DNA of 64,000 nucleotides from NCBI GenBank assembly GCA_023101725.1, contig JALJCO010003053.1, positions 1,557,501 through 1,621,500 of the forward strand, read 5' to 3'. A model generated the notes under the pieces. That model made no database searches. It worked only from the letters and a program-made list of their open reading frames with translations, and was not told the DNA's origin. Position 1 is the stretch's first letter, and the number at the start of each line of letters is the position of its first letter. Shown one piece after another: positions 57,675-64,000 of this stretch. Both the position numbers and the translations under genes were made by a program. The stretch comes from Atherinomorus stipes (Eukaryota; Chordata; Actinopteri; Atheriniformes; Atherinidae).

Positions 57675-60298
57675 GTAAGTTCCTGAACATAAAACGCATG
57701 TTACAAACACAGTCCTACTCGTGTATGCTATGATTGGCTTTGGGGCTCTGATTTTTGGGGCATTTGAGGCAAATGTTGGCAACTTTTAATAAAATTGACA
57801 GCCTGAACTTTACGCTGTGATTTCCACTCTGATTTTGAGTGAAAATTCAGGGTTTTTTTAGTTACTGAGTTTTAATTTTACTCCAGTGTGGAGTGCATAT
57901 CACTGGCTATTGTGTCACACAGGCAGTGGGAAAAAATAGCAAAAGCAGACTCTTTTTTTTTTTTTTTTTTTTCCTTTTTTTGTCCTTCATTTTCTGGTAT
58001 CATTCTGATAGTGAGTGAGTGAATGGATGTCCTCGGCCTGAGTGCTCACACTGCTACTGAGCACAGAGGAAGCTTTAGTTTGAGTCTAGAAGGATTGACT
58101 CTGGTTCATGTGGAGGTCATGCAGTGGGTGGCAATCTCAAGTGCACATTCCTATCTGTGTTGATGGAGAAAACTGACAACACTGTAGTATTATCTAGGTC
58201 AATGGCAGCTTTACTTGCACATGCAACACCTAATTTTACAATGGAAAGCAAGTTGAATGGTGTTTGGCATTAACCAAAGTTTTAATTTAGAGGGACGTTT
58301 GTCGCCATCACAGCCTATGAAATTCAAATGTGACCTTCCTTTTATATATTTTTAATTTAATTTAGGCATTTAAACCACATTGTCAGTTCCACAGAGTGAT
58401 GTCATGGGAAGTTAAAAACGGCCCACTTATAACTGATCTTATTGCGAGTGGAAAATAGGAAGTTTTTGGGTGTTAATTACATCATAATTATACTTTGTTT
58501 TCCCTATCACATAACAATACTTACCATATATAGTTTTAGTCTGTGTCCCAAATTATTTAAAGGAGATTTGGGTAAGCTGTGAAAACTGTGAGAGTTGTGA
58601 ACACAAACCTGTCTGACATTTGGCTTCAGCTCCTACGCTCCACCACCTCTCCCCCCTTTTTGAGTCTTTTCCGGACTATATCCTATGATATAATTACACT
58701 CGTTTAACAGCGCCCCTGGCCTTAATTAAAACACCCTGTTGATGACTCATTTAGGATGATCCTGCAGCAGAAGTCGTGGCAGCGTGGCCGACAGCTAAAA
58801 CAGAAACATGGTCTCCTCAGGGCTTTAGCCTTATTGTCATGGCATGTGGCAGGTTTGACTTTGCAGCTTCTGGTCAGCTTGGGTTTGTGGATGTGAGGGT
58901 ATATCTCCACAGGGATATCATACTGCACACCTAATTAACTTTGGCTCAGTGGCATTTATTCCTAATTAACTACATGTTATCATTAGGAGGGGCTTGTGTA
59001 TTGATGCGGAATACAGCAACCCACGCTTATGATTATTATAAAGGTTTGACAGGAAGAGGCAGACAGAAACTGGAGTTTAAAGCTCTCTTACATTTTTTTC
59101 CTCACTTAAATAGCCTCATTTTTGTGGATATTCTACTTGTTTAATTGAAAATGTAACCATTGTTTTCATTGGGAAAATGCTGGTCATGACCAACTGATAG
59201 GAGAACTTGTGATTGCTATCATTGCAGAAAAATGTGTTTTTGTTGTGATCGTTACAAATATATGAGACAAATTTTAGTCTGTTGTGTTGTAAACTAAAAA
59301 AAATGGGATGCAATCATGTGTTGCATCAAAATGATTGCTTTCACCAAAAAAAATGAATTAAAAAAATAGGGTAGGTGATCGATAGAAGTAACTTCTCCAC
59401 AGTTGGTATGTATAATTGCCATCTCTGTCATTAACATCAAATCCAAAGACAGATCATTTATCTGTTAGTATCACAGGTTTAATACTTTACGGAGTGTGTT
59501 CTAGTAAAGACGACGTCAGAAAAACAAATGGTGATGCTATTTTTAATTTACATTCAAAAGATGTGAATGGAAACAGTAAAAACTGGAAAAGAAAATAAAC
59601 TTGACGCACGAAGAAGAAAAAGGTCTTAATGCTGTCACTGACTAGTTGTTTCTGGTCTGAGCTGCTAAACAGTCAGGGCCTGTTCCAATCAGCGTCTTTT
59701 CAGATGACATATCCCACATAAAATATCCCAGATATTCCAATTTATGAACGTATTTTCTTAAGAAAAATCTTTTTCATTTTTCTCTCATTGATGTCCACTG
59801 CAGTTGCTTTGTTTCTCCAGCTACTTCTTCTATTGAATTAGAGCCACTAACGACGTGACCTAGACTGCCATCATCTGGTGATGCTGAGCAGCCCAGTTTA
59901 TTTGTTTTAAACCAGTTTATGGAATGGTCTCTAATTCACGTTTCCTTTTTGTACCTATTCAAACGGTGGCTTCGTATAGTCTTAGAAACATGGCTGTTGT
60001 TGTTCTCAGATACAGTTCTGGCTAACAAGCACAGTGATGAAGACTATGCATCCACACAGTGGGAGCCTATTAGATTCCAAGCATTTCATTCATGTTCCAG
60101 TTTACAGTTTAGTCAGATAATTGGTTCCAGTGCAGCCATTTAAGCTGTAGTGTGGTAGGAAATGACAACCTGTGGAAGGTAACCAACCTTTTTATGTATC
60201 AGTTTTGACATGTATTCATGAAGCACCTAAGAAAACTTTTGACATAGTTGGGATTTTGTATGTTAATATGCTTTTCCCTTCCCGTCTGTCTCGTGTAG
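57675..60298. other. chd9 intron 3
   Basis: Apart from a T20 run (57953-57972) and AT-rich unique sequence I see no repeat hallmark and no exon. ORFs of about 60-75 codons on both strands have no recognisable similarity. Confidence 0.55.
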
Positions 60299-60446
60299 AA
60301 GAGACGATCTAATCGCCAAGTGAAAAAGAAAGAAGTATGCTGAGGAGCTGGAGGCCAGGCTGTCGGATGAGGAAGTCAAGGTTATTGTCAAAGCCAAGAA
60401 AACCAACGCTGCAGCATCTAAGGAACCTTCTGTTCAGCTATTTGTT
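60299..60446 (+). CDS. chd9: chd9 coding exon 4, carrying a one-base frameshift
   Basis: The acceptor is tcgtgtag (60298) and the donor TTTGTT|gtaagt. In the incoming phase it reads KRRSNRQVKKK, matching CHD9. At 60332 there is one base too many (aaa g aag tat), after which the conserved frame KYAEELEARLSDEEVKVIVK through to QLFV resumes one base out. Read literally, translation stops at TGA 60341-60343, before both chromodomains. Exon length is 148, where 147 would keep the downstream phase. All other exons are intact, so I favour a sequencing or assembly indel near the A/G-rich run; a genuine mutation or an alternative acceptor at 60335 (which would restore phase but has a poor pyrimidine tract) are the other options. 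The encoded segment is a basic patch before chromodomain 1. Confidence 0.9.
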
Positions 60447-60864
60447 GTAAGTTATTCTGCTAACAAGCTGAATCTTAAATATTAGTTTATATTTGTAGAT
60501 TTGTTGATATCGTTTTATTTTAAGAGGAAGGGAAGAGGATAGTTTGTAGCAGTAATGTCCATAAATTCTGCAGAACAGCAGCTGGTCTACATGCTGTTGG
60601 CTGCATAACAGCCTGCTCTCTCTTTACCATCACATTATGACGTACAAGCTAGGGAAGGCTGCTATGTGGAGTCAGTAATTAGACTTCTGACTGATACTGT
60701 TTTATATCTTTGAACTACATCTTTGCCTGCAGGATTAATGGTGTGTGAACCACACAAGAGCCTCTGTCCTGAGGTTTTTTCCATCATAAATACATCTTTG
60801 CTAGTTTTGCGATTGTGGAGAGGATGATGCAACATTAAATGTTTCATGTCCACTGCATGTTCAG
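60447..60864. other. chd9 intron 4
   Basis: An ordinary 418-bp intron with gtaagt donor and cag acceptor. Nothing else is visible. Confidence 0.7.
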
Positions 60865-60933
60865 GAGAATCCCAGTGAAGAGGATGCTGCTGTTGTTGAC
60901 AAGATCATGTCTTCTCGTATCATGAAGAAGGAG
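60865..60933 (+). CDS. chd9: chd9 coding exon 5
   Basis: The acceptor is actgcatgttcag, the donor AAGGAG|gtaaat. Twenty-three codons in phase 0 encode ENPSEEDAAVVDKIMSSR then IMKKE, nearly identical to human CHD9 (ENPSEEDAAIVDKILSSR). This acidic-to-basic helix leads into the first chromodomain and is a signature of CHD6-9 proteins, where it reads EKIMSSR or similar. Confidence 0.96.
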
Positions 60934-61101
60934 GTAAATATTTTCAAAAAGTTGTCACACTTTTAATAGAAGTGACTTTGTGGTTAAATTGAATCAGTTT
61001 AGATTTTTTTTTTCATTCTCGTAATACTAAACTGATCAAATTAAGGCTTTGCCTCAAACTGTTTAATCATTATTTGTATTTTTTCTCTTCAACCATTTTA
61101 G

Positions 61102-61157
61102 GTTTCTCCGGGGGTGATGGTCGAAGTGGAAGAGTTTTTTGTGAAATACAAAAACTA
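61102..61157 (+). CDS. chd9: chd9 coding exon 6 (start of chromodomain 1)
   Basis: The acceptor is caaccattttag; the donor falls inside a Tyr codon (AAC TA|gtaagt). Eighteen codons plus two bases encode VSPGVMVEVEEFFVKYKN and the split Tyr. EEFFVKYKNY forms the first strands of chromodomain 1. The VSPGVM lead-in is CHD9-like (human ISPGVM) and differs from CHD6, CHD7 and CHD8, so this exon helps name the paralogue. Confidence 0.96.
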
Positions 61158-62800
61158 GTAAGTTTAAGCTAACTTTTAGCATCTTGGCTGTAAGGGTCTT
61201 GAAAACATGCAGGACCTGTTTTCATGTCAGAAAAGGTCTGAGCTTTTAATACTGTTCTTGACATTTCTGTAGCTCCTTATAACTTTTAACAAATATTTCT
61301 AAAACTTAAAGTGGATTAATACTAGGGATGGGCATTTGCGAACATCTTTTTGATCGATCGTAGGGAGAATTAACGATAAGTTATCGATTTAATCATTAAG
61401 AAATGCATGTTAAAAATGATTACCCATGCCACAGGCAGACTGTTTTTTTTTCCAAAAATAGGTATTTATTTCAACTCCCACTGCCCCTCTACAGCCTCTA
61501 TTATCTTCTCAGCGAGAAGGTCGGCAGTGGTGGCACGTGATGGTGAGGTAGCTCTCTGCTGTTAAAGCTGTCCAACAGCCTGTTGTTATGGCAACACTAG
61601 CTGCTGTGGCTAACTTGTTTAGCAGCTCCTGCTTTCACTTCTCATGTTTCAATGAGCCTGATAATGGTGCGCCGTGAAGGAAACTGATAGACTTGTTCCA
61701 GTAAATTCATCAGATCTCGGAAACCTTTCCCATCGACGACACTTCTGGGCAACATATCCACTTTAGTCATTTAACAAATTCCCTCAGTTATTTTGGCTGC
61801 CTGCTTTGCATCACAGCTCCTCTATAAGACTGAGGCAACAGTGTGTTGAACAGAGGATTCATTACCTTTAAGCATGGTCTGATGAGCGTTTTTTAAATGG
61901 TACATTATGGGAATTGTTGTCGAGTTGTTTTTACACAATATGTGTCGCAATATTTACAATATGAGGTGTCATTTTCTAACGCAAAATAGTCCCACACCAG
62001 ACTCACCGTGCTCGCTTCGTGTTTAGACGAGCCTTCTTTCAGCTGCTGTGACGGGAAAGAAGCTAGCAGGCGGCTTTCTCTGCAGTCTCTAGGCTACATC
62101 ACCCCCCGCTGGTAGGATGTTTTATTACCGCCACATAGTGACATTTATTACATAGCTTCAAGACGTACACTACATGAATGAACTCTGTTTAATAACACCG
62201 TCGGATGATCGAAAAAACATTATGTGATCGAAAAAATTCTTAATGATCAATTATCGATCATCAGTTAATTGTGCCCATCCCTAGTTAAAAAAAAGATCTC
62301 AGGGTTCTTCAGAAAGGTGAGGGTCAGAATAAAACTGGTATCTTTGGGGCAGATTTTATTTTTGCGTTGTAATCTTTTGTATTATAATCAAACTTTATTA
62401 CAGAATACTTTTTATTTTTTCAAACTCCAGAAGATTAATAAAAATACTCACTCATTCCCACATCAAGTTATCATTATGAGAGTTTTGGAAACGAGGATTT
62501 ATTAGCTGTAGTACCTTCCAGAGAAATAATATCTTTTCACTTGACAGATAATCTTTCATGAGCTCTGATCACATTCATTACTTCTCAGCCAAAAGATGAA
62601 AAGGTTGGATATAAATGGAATGGTTGAGATTTTTCTTTTTATAAAAAAAAAAAATTAGACACAACTGAGGAGATCAGCTTAGTTCATCTGTAAATGAGGT
62701 TGTAATCACAACTGCTGGCCTCGACAGTTGCCCCAGATGCTTTTATTCATTGTTATTTATGCTTTCTCACTCATGTCGTGTGTTTGTTTGTGTTTGTCAG
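61158..62800. other. chd9 intron 6, mostly a hAT-like insertion
   Basis: The intron interrupts chromodomain 1. Its middle kilobase is the TIR element at 61323-62283; the remaining left 160 and right 500 bases are plain AT-rich intron. Confidence 0.7.
61323..62283. mobile_element. hAT-like TIR element in intron 6
   Basis: The ends TAGGGATGGGCA and TGCCCATCCCTA are perfect 12-bp inverse complements, followed by GATCGAT/TTATCGAT-rich sub-terminal sequence on both sides. Flanking octamers (attaatac, gttaaaaa) no longer match, so the insertion is old or the duplication has decayed. The interior has no recognisable transposase. Confidence 0.8.
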
Positions 62801-62918
62801 CTCTTACCTACACTGTGAGTGGGCCACAGAGCAACAGCTGGAGAAGGACAAGAGGATTCAGCAGAAGATCAAACGCTTCAAGATGAAACAAGCACAGAGG
62901 GCGCTCTTCTTTGCAGAT
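62801..62918 (+). CDS. chd9: chd9 coding exon 7 (rest of chromodomain 1)
   Basis: The acceptor is tttgtgtttgtcag, the donor GCAGAT|gtaagt. One base completes Tyr, then 39 codons read [20 protein letters not shown] followed by [25 protein letters not shown] carries the Trp of the methyl-lysine-binding cage region of CHD chromodomains; the [10 protein letters not shown] helix closes the fold and is almost invariant in CHD6-9. It ends in phase 0. Confidence 0.97.
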
Positions 62919-63252
62919 GTAAGTGTGTGACTGGAAGCAGGTTGTATTCTCTCTGCGTGGTCATGTTTTTTTTTTTTTTCTTTCTTCTCAGGTTACTTTT
63001 GTTCTGAAGAGTGAGGTTACGTAATGTCAAATATGTTTAGCACACGTGTAAGATGGTTGTATATGGATGTTGATAGTTTTTCTGTGTTCGGTTTGTGTGG
63101 GCTGGCACATCTGCGTGCATATTGTTGAATCACTTTACTCGCTCAGCTGATACAGTAGAGATGCTTTTCGTAGACTCCAGATGGTGTGTGGGCACTTAAA
63201 TATATTTTCCCATGTCTTTTCTTCCTTCTGTCTCCCTTTCTGTTCTTCTCAG
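62919..63252. other. chd9 intron 7
   Basis: A 334-bp intron with gtaagt donor and cttctcag acceptor, a T12 run near 62966, otherwise featureless. Confidence 0.7.
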
Positions 63253-63339
63253 ATGGAGGAGGACCCTTTTAACCCTGACTACGTAGAGGTGGACAGAGTA
63301 CTGGAGGTGTCGTACTGCGAGGACAAAGACACAAGAGAG
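63253..63339 (+). CDS. chd9: chd9 coding exon 8 (start of chromodomain 2)
   Basis: The acceptor is ctgttcttctcag, the donor AGAGAG|gtaaag. Twenty-nine codons in phase 0 encode MEEDPFNPDYVEVDRVLEV then SYCEDKDTRE. FNPDYVEVDR is the inter-chromodomain signature of CHD6-9, and VLEVSYCEDKDT matches CHD9 (human VLEVSFCEDKDT). The internal ATG that opens the exon is an ordinary Met. Confidence 0.97.
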
Positions 63340-63605
63340 GTAAAGCAAATCTGTTTTTTTCTGGTAATTATATAGTTGAGTGTGCATTTGCCTCAGGTGC
63401 TCCTGAATGTGTTTTATACCCCTCCTCATTTTTGCTGGTTTAGTTCATCCAGTATGTTCTCCACTTAAGTGATGTTTTTAAATCTTTGAAATGCCCAAGG
63501 CCATCCTAATGGGCTTCCTCAAAGCTTTTGTTAATATTATAAAAGCAGAGCTTAGCCTTGCTGGAGTCATTTTTTGCATCGCCTATTCTCCTCCGCCTGC
63601 TGCAG

Positions 63606-63743
63606 GAAGTGGTGTACTACCTGGTGAAGTGGTGCTCTCTGCCATACGAGGACAGCACCTGGGAGCTGAGGGATGACGTGGATCAGAGCAAGATTGAAGA
63701 GTTTGAGCAGCTGCAGGCAGCCAAGCCAGACTCACGCAGGATG
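63606..63743 (+). CDS. chd9: chd9 coding exon 9 (chromodomain 2), last exon in the window
   Basis: The acceptor is cctgctgcag, the donor AGGATG|gtaagc. Forty-six codons in phase 0 encode [20 protein letters not shown], then [17 protein letters not shown] and a tail ending PDSRRM. YYLVKW and STWE hold the aromatic core of chromodomain 2; the C-terminal helix is close to human CHD9. About 897 residues of the long form are encoded to this point if the exon 4 indel is ignored, roughly a third of a normal CHD9. The SNF2 ATPase lies downstream of the window. Confidence 0.97.
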
Positions 63744-64000
63744 GTAAGCCATATCTGCCAGTTTTCCTGCTTTTCGGTGCTAATAAGGATGCTCCACTCT
63801 TTTAAAACAATTTGTTACATAACATGAATGTTGAAATCAGCTGGCAAAAGCAAATCTTATACTCATTTTACCAAAAACAAATGGAGGGTATATCCCTCTA
63901 TCACCCTTTTCATCTGTCTCATACAATGCATAGAATGGGAGGCGAAAGGGGCCGGGCGGGTTTGCCCAGCTCGGGTGAGTGACAGGGGCCGGCGGCGCAG
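63744..64000. other. Start of chd9 intron 9, with a GC-rich end
   Basis: After the donor the sequence is AT-rich until about 63930, then becomes abruptly GC-rich (ggggccgggcgggtttgccc, gggccggcggcgcag) to the window edge. This does not continue the CHD9 coding sequence in an obvious way and may be the start of an inserted element or a GC-rich intronic block. Confidence 0.45.

Noticed and set aside
1..64000. CRISPR array, prokaryotic operon or defence system
   Set aside because: Spliced exons, long introns and eukaryotic transposons rule out a prokaryotic reading, and no regularly spaced short repeats with unique spacers are present.

Overview
The window looks like teleost fish genomic DNA carrying the 5' part of one protein-coding gene on the + strand, chd9, a class III chromodomain-helicase-DNA-binding chromatin remodeller. 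The assignment rests on exons with good splice sites whose translation follows vertebrate CHD9: an N-terminus MDFFDDPNLF with SLVDELNLSADFEPL, a block QEKANRIISEAI with NIPRVMSPESFP, then the two tandem chromodomains (FFVKYKNYSYLHCEW and NPDYVEVDRVLEV / [17 protein letters not shown]). The fish call rests on abundant Tc1-like elements, hAT-type miniature elements, foldback elements and a tRNA-headed SINE of the kinds common in teleosts. No second gene is visible.

Layout. 1-5422: upstream intron or 5' flank with a few mobile elements. 5423-7071: large first coding exon (Q-rich N-terminus). 7072-44191: a 37-kb intron crowded with nested transposons, containing a CpG-dense, purine-rich interval (about 41.45-42.6 kb) with an apparent alternative first coding exon ending at 42455. 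44192-44601: second shared coding exon with a 20-Ser run. 44602-57565: 13-kb intron. 57566-63743: seven shorter exons encoding the basic linker and both chromodomains. 63744-64000: start of the next intron. The SNF2 helicase, SANT/SLIDE and BRK parts lie beyond the window.

Main points of interest. (1) The alternative first exon encodes only MSTVKRPRGR and joins in phase to an exon starting PRKNANG, so splicing would build a textbook AT-hook (RPRGRPRK) that the long form lacks; promoter choice would swap a Q-rich, LxxLL-bearing N-terminus for an AT-hook. (2) The exon at 60299-60446 carries one extra base (60332) that breaks an otherwise conserved reading frame: an assembly error or a real frameshift. 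(3) Several nested mobile elements have exact target-site duplications readable by eye (8 bp at 29.55/30.77 kb, 51.03/51.42 kb, 52.89/53.43 kb and 55.17/55.91 kb; 12 bp around a SINE at 30.8 kb; 14 bp around a retroelement fragment inside a Tc1 copy at 19.7/20.5 kb), so their order of insertion can be read.

Limits: exon borders are by-eye splice-site calls, the promoter is inferred from composition and motifs, and repeat family names come from recalled hallmarks (TIR, TSD size, transposase motifs) without a database search.
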